Notes: generated by a model not told the origin, from the letters alone. A DNA stretch of 64,000 bases from Chitinophaga ginsengisoli (GCF_003014595.1 NZ_PYGK01000021.1:1-64000), one strand, 5' to 3'. Positions 18,307 to 27,699 are shown, numbered from the stretch's first letter. Made by a program: numbers and translations.

Positions 18307-20922
18307 TTACAACATCGCCTTCACCTGTGTAATCACCTGATCCAGCTGACCCGCTTCCTGTCCGCCGGCAGTTGCGAATGATTTCTGTCCGCCGCCGCCG
18401 CCTTTGATGATCGGGGCGATCTTTTCTTTGATGATCTTCGGCGCTTCCAGGCCTTTCTCAGCTACCAGGTTGTCAGAGATCATGAGGGCCACATTCGCTT
18501 TACCGCCGATATTCGCTGCAAAGACCAGCACGTGATTCTCAATTTCATTCTTCAGGGCGAAGCACAGCTGTTTCAGCGCATCTGCGTTGTTGACATCTAC
18601 GATCTTGCCGAGGAAGTTGATACCATTGATCTGTTCTACCTGTTGCTGCAAGCCGGCTGACAACTGACGTACCTTCTCCTGTTCCAGCACTTCGAGTTGT
18701 TTTTCGAGGGATGTTTTATCCTGGAGCAGGGTCTCAACAGCTGTGACAGGATCTTTTGGATTCTTGAGGGCTGCTTTGATCTCCTTCAGCTGTTTCAGCT
18801 GTGCATCTACAAATGCCAGTGCATTGCTGCCGGTTAAGGCTTCAATACGACGTACACCTGCAGCTACCGCGCTTTCAGCGGTGAATTTGAAGAGGCCCAG
18901 TTCTCCGGTAGCACCGATGTGGGTACCACCACAAAGCTCTACAGAGTAGGCGGGATCCATAATTACTACACGTACGATATCACCGTATTTCTCACCAAAA
19001 AGCGCCATAGCACCTAGTTTCAGGGCTTCATCTTTCGGCAGTTCCTGAATTACTACAGGTATATTGGCACGGATCTTTTCGTTAACAATGTTTTCAATTT
19101 TTTCAAGCTCTTCATCCGTCACTTTCGCGAAGTGAGAGAAGTCGAAGCGCAGATATTCCGGGTTTACCAGGGAACCTTTCTGTGCCACGTGTGTACCCAG
19201 TACCTGGCGGAGTGCCGCGTGTAAGAGGTGGGTGGCAGAGTGGTTCAGCGTGGTAGACTGACGGTTTTGTTTGTTGATCACGGCTTTTGCAGTAGTGGTA
19301 ATATCTGCAGGCAGTTTATCTACAAAGTGAACGATCAGGTTATTTTCCTTCTTAGTGTCTGTTACGTTGATGGATTCACCATTGAAGGTCAGGGTGCCGG
19401 TATCTCCTACCTGTCCGCCGCTTTCTGCGTAGAAAGGCGTCTGGGACAATACCAGCTGGTACTGCTCCTTACCCTTTGCCTTGATCTTGCGGTATTTGGT
19501 AACGGAAGTTGCTGTTTCTGATAGTTCGTAGCCAACAAAAACAGATACCGGGTTCTCATCCAGTACGGTCCAGTCGCCCATATCCAGCTCAGTTGCTGCG
19601 CGGGAACGGGTTTTCTGTTCTTCCATGGCAACTTCAAAACCTTTCTCGTCTACAGAGAAGCCTTTTTCACTGGCTATCAGGCTGGTAAGGTCATATGGGA
19701 AGCCGTAAGTATCATATAATTCGAAGGCTGTTCTGCCGTCAACAGCTTTCTGTTTGGCATTGCCCATGAAGTCTTCTATTCTGCGGATACCACTTTCCAG
19801 GGTACGGAGGAAGTTATTTTCTTCTTCGAATACCACCTTGGTCACAAAGTCTACCTGCAGCTGCAGTTCCGGGAATACCGTGGCAAACTGCTGTGCCAGT
19901 ACCGGTACCAGTTCATGGAGCAGGGGCGTTTTCCGGTTCAGGAAGGAATAATAATACCTCACCGCACGGCGGAGGATACGGCGGATCACATAGCCTGCGC
20001 CATTGTTAGAAGGTAGCTGACCATCGGCGATAGCGAAACAGATAGCGCGGATGTGGTCTGCCAGTACGCGGAATGCCACGTCCTGTTTACTGTCGGTACG
20101 ACCGTATTTCAGCCCGGTCAGTTTCTCTGTATGTTCGATAGTGCCCGAGAAGATGTCTGTATCGTAGTTGGAGTTCTTACCCTGCAATACCCTTACCAGT
20201 CGCTCGAAGCCCATACCGGTATCCACATGTTTCGCAGGAAGTGGTTCCAGTGACTTGTCTTTCAGGCGGTTGAACTGCATGAATACGTTGTTCCAGATCT
20301 CGATCACCTGCGGATCATCGGCATTTACCCTTGTTTTACCATCCACCAGGGCTCTTTCACTATCCGGACGGCAGTCAACATGGATCTCGGAGCAGGGACC
20401 GCAAGGACCGGTATCTCCCATTTCCCAGAAATTGTCTTTCTTATTGCCCATCAGGATACGGTCTTCTGAAATGTGCTTTTTCCAGAAATCGTAAGCTTCC
20501 TGGTCTTTTTCCAGGTTTTCCTTTGCGTCTCCTTCAAAAACAGTTACATAAAGACGGTCTTTCGGTATTTTATAGACCTCTGTGAGCAGTTCCCAGCTCC
20601 AGTCGATCGCTTCTTTCTTAAAATAGTCGCCAAAGCTCCAGTTACCCAGCATTTCGAACATGGTATGGTGGTAGGTATCGATGCCCACCTCTTCCAGGTC
20701 GTTGTGTTTTCCGCTTACGCGAAGGCACTTCTGGGTATCCACCACTCTCTTCCAGGCCGCCGCCCTATTGCCCAGGAAGTAGTCTTTAAACTGGTTCATG
20801 CCCGCGTTGGTAAACAGCAGGGTAGGATCGTTTTTTACTACGATAGGAGCAGAAGGCACGATGTGGTGGCCTTTGGACACAAAAAAGTCCAGGAATTGCT
20901 GACGAATCTCAGGAGCTGTCAT
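18307..20922 (-). CDS. alaS: Alanine-tRNA ligase
   Basis: AlaRS charges tRNA(Ala) with alanine and hydrolyses Ser/Gly mischarged tRNA. I set the start at the ATG at 20922, because the protein then begins 'MTAPEIRQQFLDFF' as the family does; an upstream ATG would add 14 unrelated residues. Class II catalytic core at about 1-240 ('SKGHHIVPSAPIV', 'FTNAGMNQFKDYF', 'DTGMGFERL'), tRNA-recognition helices to ~460, and the editing domain with both zinc motifs ('HSATHLLHAAL' and 'CGGTHIGATGELG'), then the C-Ala domain with a Gly-rich 'KGGGGGQKSFATAGG' close to the end. At 871 residues the length is normal. Confidence 0.97.
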   Translation of the reverse strand: MTAPEIRQQFLDFFVSKGHHIVPSAPIVVKNDPTLLFTNAGMNQFKDYFLGNRAAAWKRVVDTQKCLRVSGKHNDLEEVGIDTYHHTMFEMLGNWSFGDYFKKEAIDWSWELLTEVYKIPKDRLYVTVFEGDAKENLEKDQEAYDFWKKHISEDRILMGNKKDNFWEMGDTGPCGPCSEIHVDCRPDSERALVDGKTRVNADDPQVIEIWNNVFMQFNRLKDKSLEPLPAKHVDTGMGFERLVRVLQGKNSNYDTDIFSGTIEHTEKLTGLKYGRTDSKQDVAFRVLADHIRAICFAIADGQLPSNNGAGYVIRRILRRAVRYYYSFLNRKTPLLHELVPVLAQQFATVFPELQLQVDFVTKVVFEEENNFLRTLESGIRRIEDFMGNAKQKAVDGRTAFELYDTYGFPYDLTSLIASEKGFSVDEKGFEVAMEEQKTRSRAATELDMGDWTVLDENPVSVFVGYELSETATSVTKYRKIKAKGKEQYQLVLSQTPFYAESGGQVGDTGTLTFNGESINVTDTKKENNLIVHFVDKLPADITTTAKAVINKQNRQSTTLNHSATHLLHAALRQVLGTHVAQKGSLVNPEYLRFDFSHFAKVTDEELEKIENIVNEKIRANIPVVIQELPKDEALKLGAMALFGEKYGDIVRVVIMDPAYSVELCGGTHIGATGELGLFKFTAESAVAAGVRRIEALTGSNALAFVDAQLKQLKEIKAALKNPKDPVTAVETLLQDKTSLEKQLEVLEQEKVRQLSAGLQQQVEQINGINFLGKIVDVNNADALKQLCFALKNEIENHVLVFAANIGGKANVALMISDNLVAEKGLEAPKIIKEKIAPIIKGGGGGQKSFATAGGQEAGQLDQVITQVKAML

Positions 20923-21038
20923 AAGTATTTGAAATAATTGGTATGTATTATAATTTTGTGTCACCTAAATGGCTTTAATTTGTATTTTAGGCCAACTAGT
21001 GGTGTTTAGAAAATTGACATTCAAAAGATTGCCCTTTT

Positions 21039-21059
21039 ACGCTATTTCCATTAGGTTTG
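21039..21059 (+). promoter_or_regulatory. Candidate promoter for the M23 peptidase gene
   Basis: TAGGTTTG at 21052-21059 matches TAnnTTTG. A TTG about 20 bases upstream (ending at 21031) fits the -33 position. The leader would be ~145 bases and begins with an interrupted hairpin at 21059-21090 (GCAC/GTGC, CCT/AGG and CCGCC/GGCGG pairings). Confidence 0.5.
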
Positions 21060-21207
21060 CACACCCTGCCGCCTGGGCGGAAGGAGTGCAAAAATATTGA
21101 AAAAGTCTATATACCCTCTCATCCATATCTGTTTAACCCTATTTAAAAGTAAAACAAGGGACTTCCATTGGGAATGTAGGTTCTGCTTAAATGCTTAAGG
21201 CCGGTAC

Positions 21208-22179
21208 ATGAAGAAGGTAAAATACTTTTATAATACACAGACACTGAAATATGAGAAGCTCGTAGTGTCGATGCGGGTGAAACTATTGAGGATACTGGGA
21301 TTTGTCTCTGCTGCCATCGTAACAGGGTTTATATTTTTGTCAATATCCTATCGTGTACTGGATTCCCCCAAAGAAAAGAGACTACGACGGGAGATAGAGG
21401 TGATGAATGAGCGCTATGAAGCCATGGAAGACCGCATGAATGACGTAAAGTCCAAGCTGGCAGAACTGGAGCATCGTGATAATGAGATCTACCGTGTTAT
21501 CTTCGAAGCATCCCCTATTCCGGACAGTGCCCGCGCGGGAAGTAAGGAAAAAGAGGAAGAGCTGACCCAGTTACAGTCATTCTCCAGCAGCGAGATCATT
21601 GCCAGTACCGGCGCATTGCTGCAGGAATTATTACACCGCATCGCCACACAGGCAAAATCTTATGAAAAGATCGACGACCTGGTAAAGAATAAACAGAAAA
21701 TGCTGGCGTCTATTCCGGCTATTCAACCTGTGGCCAACAAAGACCTGAAACGTATCGCTTCCGGTTTTGGTTATCGTATTGACCCCATCTATAAAACTGT
21801 AAAATATCACTCCGGACTGGATTTCGCTGCTCCTGCAGGTACTCCTATCTATGCTACCGGCGATGGCGTTGTGGAAGATGCCAGCTCCAGCGCAGTCGGT
21901 TATGGTAACCACGTACTGATCAACCACGGTTATGGCTATAAGACATTATATGGTCACATGCTACGTATAAAAGTGAAACCTGGCGCTGTCGTAAAACGCG
22001 GCGAAGTACTGGGTTGGGTAGGTAGCACCGGTAAATCCACAGGGCCTCACTGCCACTATGAAGTAGTGAAAAACGGAGAAAAAGTTGATCCTGTATACTT
22101 CTTCTTTAATGACCTTTCGCCCGAAGAGTTTGACCGTATGTTGAAAATTGCCGCCTCTGGCAACCAGTCATTCGACTAA
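21208..22179 (+). CDS. M23 family peptidoglycan endopeptidase (LytM/NlpD-like), membrane anchored
   Basis: A 323-residue bitopic protein. The short cytoplasmic N-terminus ('KVKYFYNTQTLKYEKL') is typical for the Bacteroidota members and supports this start. A transmembrane segment at about 29-48 is followed by a coiled coil (about 53-95), a linker, and the LytM domain (about 185-300). The zinc ligands are present: His and Asp in 'YHSGLDFAAP' and His in 'GPHCHYEV', with the extra His in 'YGHM', so it should be catalytically active in cutting peptide cross-links. It may be an elongation- or division-linked hydrolase. A MerR-type regulator gene follows in the same direction. Confidence 0.9.
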   Translation: MKKVKYFYNTQTLKYEKLVVSMRVKLLRILGFVSAAIVTGFIFLSISYRVLDSPKEKRLRREIEVMNERYEAMEDRMNDVKSKLAELEHRDNEIYRVIFEASPIPDSARAGSKEKEEELTQLQSFSSSEIIASTGALLQELLHRIATQAKSYEKIDDLVKNKQKMLASIPAIQPVANKDLKRIASGFGYRIDPIYKTVKYHSGLDFAAPAGTPIYATGDGVVEDASSSAVGYGNHVLINHGYGYKTLYGHMLRIKVKPGAVVKRGEVLGWVGSTGKSTGPHCHYEVVKNGEKVDPVYFFFNDLSPEEFDRMLKIAASGNQSFD

Positions 22180-22231
22180 CTTGTTAAAGCTGAACCTGCA
22201 ATAACAGTGGAGAATTTTGTAATTTGGTGCC

Positions 22232-22843
22232 ATGATGCAACAACTGGACCTCTTTTCTTCACCGGATCCGAAACCGAAACCGCCAGTACCAGAACCGGTA
22301 CCTGAGCCGGTTACTGTTCAGAAGCCGCCTCCTAAGCCCTTGCCGGAGGTGGAGATTCCCGTGAAGATACAGGTGCAGATGCCGCCTGATAATCTCCCGC
22401 CCGTTCCTTTTACAGGCACAGGCACATCCGTTACGGCCATACAGCCACCGCAGAAAAAACGCGGCAGAAAATCATTGAAGGAAGTAGCAGATGATCCGGA
22501 CCTGATGAAGGCGCTGGATGCTATTCCGCTGGATAAGCAATACTACTCAATCAGTGAAGTGGCAACGATGTTCCGTGTAAATACATCATTGATCCGTTAC
22601 TGGGAAAATGAGTTTGATATTTTACAGCCTAAAAAGAACCGTAAAGGAGACAGATTATTCCGCCAGGAGGACATTCAGCATCTGAAACTGATCTATCATT
22701 TACTAAGAGAAAGAAAATACACCATTGAAGGTGCAAAGCAGAAATTAAAAGAAGATCGCAAACTGGCAGCCCGCAGTTTCGAAATGGTACAAGCTTTGCT
22801 AAAGGTAAAGGGTTTTCTAACTGAACTCAAGGAACAATTATAA
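22232..22843 (+). CDS. MerR-family transcriptional regulator with Pro-rich N-terminus
   Basis: A 203-residue DNA-binding protein. The first ~85 residues are dominated by Pro, Glu and Val ('PKPKPPVPEPVPEPV') and look disordered; the winged HTH of the MerR type spans about 105-180 ('YYSISEVATMFRVNTSLIRYWENEF', 'RLFRQEDIQHLKLI'). No Cys-containing effector domain follows, so it resembles the metal-independent, housekeeping MerR proteins common in Bacteroidota. Two ATGs three bases apart can start it. It sits between the M23 gene (52-base gap) and the thioredoxin-like gene (9-base gap), suggesting one transcript. Confidence 0.85.
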   Translation: MMQQLDLFSSPDPKPKPPVPEPVPEPVTVQKPPPKPLPEVEIPVKIQVQMPPDNLPPVPFTGTGTSVTAIQPPQKKRGRKSLKEVADDPDLMKALDAIPLDKQYYSISEVATMFRVNTSLIRYWENEFDILQPKKNRKGDRLFRQEDIQHLKLIYHLLRERKYTIEGAKQKLKEDRKLAARSFEMVQALLKVKGFLTELKEQL

Positions 22844-22852
22844 AAATACATC

Positions 22853-23371
22853 ATGCGATTGAAATCACTACTCCTGGTTGGCGGTCTGTTACTGTCAACC
22901 CTGACATGGGCGCAAACCACAGCAAGCCGTGCATCCAACGGTAAGAAGGCGCTGAAAGGAAAAATAGAAATGAAGACATTAATGAATGACAGCGCTTTTG
23001 CCTGGTTCTATACTGGTGTGAACGGATATCAGCCTAATGATAACATGCTGAACTACATCAAGGACAATCGCGGTAAATTCAATGTAGTGGCTGTAGTCGG
23101 TACATGGGAAGACCAGAGCCGCCAGCTGCTGCCTGCATTATATAAGATCATGATCCTCGGCGGAAGCCCTGAAGAACAGGTGCTGACCTATGGCGCTGAT
23201 GAAAAACTGAACAGCGACGCTCCCATAAATTATAACGTAAAGAAACTGCCTACCTTCATTATGTTCCGCGACGGAAAAGAGATCGGTCGTGTAAGCGGAG
23301 AAGTGGGTGAATCCCTGGAAAGTGATATGGCGAAGATCCTGCTGAAAGCAAACAGGAAAGATAAAGACTGA
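22853..23371 (+). CDS. Secreted thioredoxin-fold protein without any cysteine
   Basis: A 172-residue exported protein. Signal peptide 1-20 ending in 'WAQ'; then a thioredoxin-like fold with the buried strand 'FNVVAVVGTWEDQS', in which the usual W-C-x-x-C is W-E-D-Q, and the cis-Pro loop and final strands 'KKLPTFIMFRDGKEIGRVSG'. No cysteine occurs anywhere in the chain, so it cannot do thiol-disulfide exchange; a chaperone or binding role is inferred. It follows the MerR gene by nine bases and ends before a strong terminator shared with the MscS gene. Confidence 0.8.
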   Translation: MRLKSLLLVGGLLLSTLTWAQTTASRASNGKKALKGKIEMKTLMNDSAFAWFYTGVNGYQPNDNMLNYIKDNRGKFNVVAVVGTWEDQSRQLLPALYKIMILGGSPEEQVLTYGADEKLNSDAPINYNVKKLPTFIMFRDGKEIGRVSGEVGESLESDMAKILLKANRKDKD

Positions 23372-23392
23372 GTTTAATTATCCAGTATAAAC

Positions 23393-23429
23393 AAAAATCC
23401 CGGGCAGGTTAGCTGCCCGGGATTTTTTT
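23393..23429. terminator. Shared bidirectional terminator (thioredoxin-like gene / MscS gene)
   Basis: AAAAATCCCGGGCAG (23393-23407) pairs with CTGCCCGGGATTTTT (23413-23427) around a five-base loop; the right arm reaches the stop codon of the convergent MscS gene. Confidence 0.9.
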
Positions 23430-24519
23430 ATTTTTCGTGGATCTCCACTTTTGTACTTGACAGCTTCACACCCCTCTTTTCCATGATGGCAATCACTGCC
23501 AGGTTGATCTCGTTGCGAAGGGCATTGTATGGTACTCCCTCAATAACGGGCGTCAGGTAAATGATCTGGATCACATAAGTGTCTTTGGTGAATTCATTCA
23601 GGTTCACAATAAAGCCATCCTGCACTTTTTCATTGGCGGTCAGTAATTGTTTGATATCCTGCAGTACCTGCATCAGATTATCCGCAGGGGTATCGCCTGC
23701 CACTTCTACTCTCAACGCAGCACGTTGGTGCGTACGCAGGGTAAGGTTATCCAGCACACTATCCACCATCTTTTTATTAGGTACGGTCACATATGTTTTT
23801 TCCAGTGTGCGGATGCGGGTGCTGCGCAGGCCGATCTTTTCAACATTGCCCTGGAAGGAGTCCACTCTTACAGAATCGCCTACACGGAAAGGTTTATCGA
23901 AAAAGATGATAAAGGAACAGATCAGGTTCTCAATGCTTTCCTTGGCAGCGAGTGCAAGGGCAGCAGCACCGATACCGAGACCAGCAATGATCTTGTTCAC
24001 CAGCACCGCACCGAAGAGGATACGTATGAAAGCGATAGCGCCAAAGATGAAGACGATGGCTTTAAAGAAGTCCCTGAAAAATACGATGAACTGGTTGTCA
24101 GTAATATCGTGCGACAGATCTGCGCTCTTACTTATCATGAGCGAGATAAAATCGATCACACGCAGGATGATCCATATAATAGATACAGTGAGCGCCAGTT
24201 CCATGAGGGTATGGAGCAGCAGCTTCAAGGTGAATCCATTGTACACGGGTACGTCCAGCTCTGGCGGGAAGTTCAGGTGATCGACCGTCAGCATGAAGGT
24301 GATCAGCAGCAGGAAGTACTCCAGTGGTACCAGCAACAGATGCGAAAATTCATGCTGGCCAATCTCGGGCGCCCAACGCCGTACCTCTTTATATAGCTGG
24401 GTAGCCAGCCATCTTGAGAGGTAACGTTTGATCATGGACACAAACAGCAATATAATTGCCAGTATAAAATAGTTTTGGATAGGGTTACCAAGTATAACCT
24501 GGTCGAGTAAATTGTTCAT
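23428..24519 (-). CDS. MscS-family mechanosensitive channel
   Basis: A 363-residue inner-membrane channel that opens under membrane tension to release solutes. Four or so hydrophobic segments lie in residues ~15-205; the pore-lining helix and beta domain are recognisable ('GLGIGAAALALAAKESIENLICSFIIFFDKPFRVGDSV' region, given here only as landmarks, about 180-215). The soluble C-terminal region includes 'TRIRTLEKTYVTVPNKKM'. Length is between E. coli MscS and YbdG/YnaI types. It lies directly before the amidohydrolase gene on the same strand in genome order, but 31 bases separate the two and no clear promoter was seen. Confidence 0.9.
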   Translation of the reverse strand: MNNLLDQVILGNPIQNYFILAIILLFVSMIKRYLSRWLATQLYKEVRRWAPEIGQHEFSHLLLVPLEYFLLLITFMLTVDHLNFPPELDVPVYNGFTLKLLLHTLMELALTVSIIWIILRVIDFISLMISKSADLSHDITDNQFIVFFRDFFKAIVFIFGAIAFIRILFGAVLVNKIIAGLGIGAAALALAAKESIENLICSFIIFFDKPFRVGDSVRVDSFQGNVEKIGLRSTRIRTLEKTYVTVPNKKMVDSVLDNLTLRTHQRAALRVEVAGDTPADNLMQVLQDIKQLLTANEKVQDGFIVNLNEFTKDTYVIQIIYLTPVIEGVPYNALRNEINLAVIAIMEKRGVKLSSTKVEIHEK

Positions 24520-24550
24520 AGCTTACGTTTGCATTCTTCTGGGCGCGAAA

Positions 24551-25705
24551 TTAGAGAATCCTGCGGCTTTCCTTCTCATCTATTAATGTTACTCCGGGTT
24601 GTCTGCCTTTTTCGAAACTGCCATATTTACCCTCAATGCCAAGTGCCATGGCACCATTCAGTGTAGCCCATTGTAATATTTCTTCCAGCGCAATATTTGA
24701 GTAGTGCCTGCGTATAGTCTGAATTTCCTGCCAGATAGATAACTGATGATTGGAGGCCAGGCTGTCGGTACCCAGGGTGATGGTACAGCCCTGACTGCGG
24801 AGCAGGCCTATATCAGGGATACGGTTCTCTATATACAGATTGGCCTGCGGACAGAGGCACCAGTATGCCCGGGGCGCCAGCTCCCTTGTATAGGCAATAT
24901 CCTGTTCAGTAGTATAGGTATTGTGTACCAGTATTACCGGCAATTGCCTGAACCAGGGCAGCCATGCCGGCAGACTGTTGGTGCCGGAGGGGGTAAAAGC
25001 CGAAGCATCCATGTTGAAATGCTTGTAAAAGTCAAGGAAAGCGCCTGTTTTGTCCTGGTACAGGCTGTTCTCTGCTTCACATTCCTGGTTATGAATGCTG
25101 ATAGGCATATTATCCGGCGTAGCTGACAGCAGGGAGAAAAGTGCTTCACTCACAGAATAAGGTGCATGGGGTACAATAGAGCAGGAATGTCCCGGACCAT
25201 TTAATTCCCTGAACTGCCTGAGTATGTCCAGGCTATACTCATAACGTTGCTGCGCAAAACCGGGCACAAAGCCCATACATTCTATGAATGAGTGGTAGTA
25301 CAGGGGGGAATCTTTCTTGAATGCCAGGGTGGCGGTCCCATTGCAAATGTCGCCTACGGCGCTGATCCCACTCTCCCACATCGCGGTAGCCGCCTGTTGC
25401 ATGGCAGCCTCCTGGGCAAGGACATCCTGCTGTCCTCTTTTTTCCATCACACTCGTCAGGAATGCCGGGAGGCCCGTCCCTTCGGGTACAATCCCGCCCA
25501 TATGGGATAATTCCAGGTGGCAGTGAGTATTAATAAAACCGGGACTCAGCAGGCCATTCAGCTGCTGTACATCATCGCCCGCCACACTCTCGTGCACAAT
25601 ATCCTGGACAATCCCCTTGTCAGATAATACCAGTACCATACTGCCGGGCAATAACTGCCGCCCGTTAAATAATGCCGTACCCTTAAATTTCAGCTGTTGA
25701 GACAT
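24551..25705 (-). CDS. Amidohydrolase (TRZ/ATZ-type deaminase family)
   Basis: A 384-residue cytoplasmic metal-dependent hydrolase of the amidohydrolase superfamily. A short beta-sandwich (residues ~1-55) precedes the TIM barrel with all metal-ligand motifs: 'NTHCHLELSH' (His-x-His), 'SIHNQE' (His), 'LVHNTY' (His) and 'LGTDSLASN' (Asp). The pattern fits SAH/MTA- or aminodeoxyfutalosine-type deaminases; the latter would link it to futalosine menaquinone synthesis, but nothing else of that pathway is present. It is divergent from prfA, whose -33 element overlaps its first codons. Confidence 0.85.
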   Translation of the reverse strand: MSQQLKFKGTALFNGRQLLPGSMVLVLSDKGIVQDIVHESVAGDDVQQLNGLLSPGFINTHCHLELSHMGGIVPEGTGLPAFLTSVMEKRGQQDVLAQEAAMQQAATAMWESGISAVGDICNGTATLAFKKDSPLYYHSFIECMGFVPGFAQQRYEYSLDILRQFRELNGPGHSCSIVPHAPYSVSEALFSLLSATPDNMPISIHNQECEAENSLYQDKTGAFLDFYKHFNMDASAFTPSGTNSLPAWLPWFRQLPVILVHNTYTTEQDIAYTRELAPRAYWCLCPQANLYIENRIPDIGLLRSQGCTITLGTDSLASNHQLSIWQEIQTIRRHYSNIALEEILQWATLNGAMALGIEGKYGSFEKGRQPGVTLIDEKESRRIL

Positions 25706-25726
25706 GTAGTAATTATATTAATTTTG
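25696..25726 (+). promoter_or_regulatory. Candidate promoter for prfA
   Basis: GTTG at 25696-25699 and TAATTTTG at 25719-25726 are separated by 19 bases, a good match to the Bacteroidota -33/-7 arrangement. The leader would be about 55 bases. Confidence 0.65.
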
Positions 25727-25786
25727 CGCCCAGTCAGAGGAGGTGGATGGCCAAAGGGCATTCATATCCTCCCAACAAAGATAATT

Positions 25787-26851
25787 ATGATAGATAAACT
25801 TGATGCGATAAAGGGCCGTTTTGAGCAGGTATCGCTGGCGCTGACTAACCCTGAGATAGTTAGTGATAATAAACAATTCAGTAAGCTGAGTAAGGAATAC
25901 CGTCAGCTGGAGAAGATCGTAAAGGCGCACGATGCCTACCTGAAGTTACTTGACAGCATCGCTTTTAATAAAGAAGTACTGGAAAGCGGTGATGACGAAA
26001 TGAGGGAGCTGGCAAAGGAAGAAACCGAGTCCCTTCAGAACCAGAAGCTGGAACTGGAAGACACGATCCGCAACCTGCTGATCCCGAAAGATCCGCAGGA
26101 TGAAAAGAATGCCATGCTGGAGATCCGTGGAGGTACCGGTGGTGATGAGGCGAGCCTCTTTGCCGGAGACCTGCTGCGTATGTACCTGCGTTATTGCGAA
26201 ACAAAGGGCTGGAGCACCAATATCATGAGTGAGACTGCGGGCGCTGCGGGTGGTTATAAAGAGGTGGTTGTGGAAGTGACCGGCGATGATGTCTATGGCA
26301 CCTTGAAGTTTGAATCCGGTGTACACCGCGTACAGCGTGTACCGGCCACTGAAACCCAGGGCCGTGTGCATACTTCTGCCGCTACCGTGGCCATCTTGCC
26401 CGAAGCGGAAGAGGTGGACGTAGATGTAAGGGAAGCCGATATCAAGATGGATACCTTCCGTTCCTCCGGTGCGGGCGGTCAGCACGTAAACAAAACGGAA
26501 TCTGCCGTGCGCCTGACGCACATACCTACCGGTGTGGTAGTAGAATGTCAGGAAGGGCGTAGCCAGCACTCCAACAGGGATATTGCCATGAAAATGCTGC
26601 GTAGCCGTATATATGAAGCAGCAGTGCGTAAGCATGAAGAAGCGATCGCTTCACAGCGTAAAAGCCTTGTGTCTACCGGCGACCGTTCTGCCAAGATCAG
26701 GACGTATAATTATCCCCAGGGGCGCGTAACGGATCACCGCATCGGTATGACCATGTACAACCTGGATGCTTTCATGAACGGTGATATCCAGGAAATGCTA
26801 CAGGCGCTGCAATTTGCTGAAAACGCAGAAAAGCTGAAAGTGGGCAGTTAA
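25787..26851 (+). CDS. prfA: Peptide chain release factor 1
   Basis: RF1 reads UAA and UAG in the ribosomal A site and triggers release of the peptide. The start at 25787 gives 'MIDKLDAIKGRFEQV', as in the family; an upstream in-frame ATG at 25697 would lie before the promoter and is rejected. Domain 1 is helical (about 1-105), then the stop-codon recognition domain with the Pro-Ala-Thr tripeptide in 'RVPATETQGRVHT', then the catalytic Gly-Gly-Gln loop in 'SSGAGGQHVNKTESAVR'. 354 residues is a normal length. Confidence 0.97.
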   Translation: MIDKLDAIKGRFEQVSLALTNPEIVSDNKQFSKLSKEYRQLEKIVKAHDAYLKLLDSIAFNKEVLESGDDEMRELAKEETESLQNQKLELEDTIRNLLIPKDPQDEKNAMLEIRGGTGGDEASLFAGDLLRMYLRYCETKGWSTNIMSETAGAAGGYKEVVVEVTGDDVYGTLKFESGVHRVQRVPATETQGRVHTSAATVAILPEAEEVDVDVREADIKMDTFRSSGAGGQHVNKTESAVRLTHIPTGVVVECQEGRSQHSNRDIAMKMLRSRIYEAAVRKHEEAIASQRKSLVSTGDRSAKIRTYNYPQGRVTDHRIGMTMYNLDAFMNGDIQEMLQALQFAENAEKLKVGS

Positions 26852-26862
26852 TAATTATACAT

Positions 26863-26870
26863 TACATTTG
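26863..26870 (+). promoter_or_regulatory. Candidate -7 element for the OmpA-family gene
   Basis: TACATTTG matches TAnnTTTG, 120 bases upstream of the OmpA-family start. The -33 element is not clear. Confidence 0.4.
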
Positions 26871-26990
26871 CGCGCATAATAATATTTAGTGAATTGGTAT
26901 GCTTCCACTTTCAAAATCTGGCAGCATATTTGTCTATAGAAAACGCATAAGAACAACTAGCATATTAAAAGAACTTTAAATTAATTTAAG

Positions 26991-27668
26991 ATGAAAAGAA
27001 TAAATCCTATTGTAGCTATTGTACTGTCCGCATCGATGTTATTTGGTTGTAAAACCTGGCAAGGCATGGATAACACCAAGAAAGGCGCTGTAATTGGCGT
27101 TGGTGGCGGTGCTGCAACCGGTGCTATTATCGGTAAAGCTGCAGGTAATACTGCCTTAGGTGCTATCATTGGTGCTGCCGTTGGTGGTGGTGCAGGTGTA
27201 TTGATCGGTAAGAAGATGGATAAGCAGGCGCAGGAAATCAAGAACCAGGTGCCAAATGCAACCGTTGAGCGTGTAGGTGAAGGTATCAATGTGACATTTG
27301 CTTCCGGCGTACTGTTTGGTTTTGACAAATCAGACCTGACTGCACAGGCACAGCAGAATATTAAGGAACTGACTACTATTCTGAATAAATATCCTGACAC
27401 TTATGTACGTGTGGAAGGACATACCGATACTACCGGTACATACGACTACAACATGAAGCTTTCTGAAAGACGTGCAGTGGCAGTAAGTAACTTCCTGAAA
27501 GCACAGGGTGTGGCTGCTAACCGTGTGCAGGCTTATTGGTATGGTGCAACTCAGCCAGTAGTACCTAATAACTCAGATGCTAATAAGGCTAAGAACCGTC
27601 GTGTAGAATTCTCCATCTTCGCGAACGACAAGATGAAGTCTGATGCGAAGAAAGAATCTGGCCAGTAA
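26991..27668 (+). CDS. OmpA-family lipoprotein with glycine-zipper segment
   Basis: A 225-residue lipoprotein resembling YiaD. Lipobox 'SMLFGC' (Cys20), then a glycine-zipper region (about 31-73, 'GAVIGVGGGAATGAIIGKAAG') that may insert in or pack on the membrane, and a C-terminal OmpA domain (about 95-215) with peptidoglycan-binding residues in 'VEGHTDTTGTYDYNMKLSERRA' (Asp and Arg for diaminopimelate). It should tether the outer membrane to the wall. It is followed by its own terminator. Confidence 0.92.
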   Translation: MKRINPIVAIVLSASMLFGCKTWQGMDNTKKGAVIGVGGGAATGAIIGKAAGNTALGAIIGAAVGGGAGVLIGKKMDKQAQEIKNQVPNATVERVGEGINVTFASGVLFGFDKSDLTAQAQQNIKELTTILNKYPDTYVRVEGHTDTTGTYDYNMKLSERRAVAVSNFLKAQGVAANRVQAYWYGATQPVVPNNSDANKAKNRRVEFSIFANDKMKSDAKKESGQ

Positions 27669-27699
27669 TAATATTGAATTGATAAAACTATCATACAGG

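Noticed and set aside
18743..20937. Several frames antisense to alaS
   Set aside because: They are shadows of the alaS reading frame; alaS motifs are complete on the minus strand.
25697..25786. Longer N-terminus for prfA
   Set aside because: The extension would cover the prfA promoter and adds residues not seen in the family.
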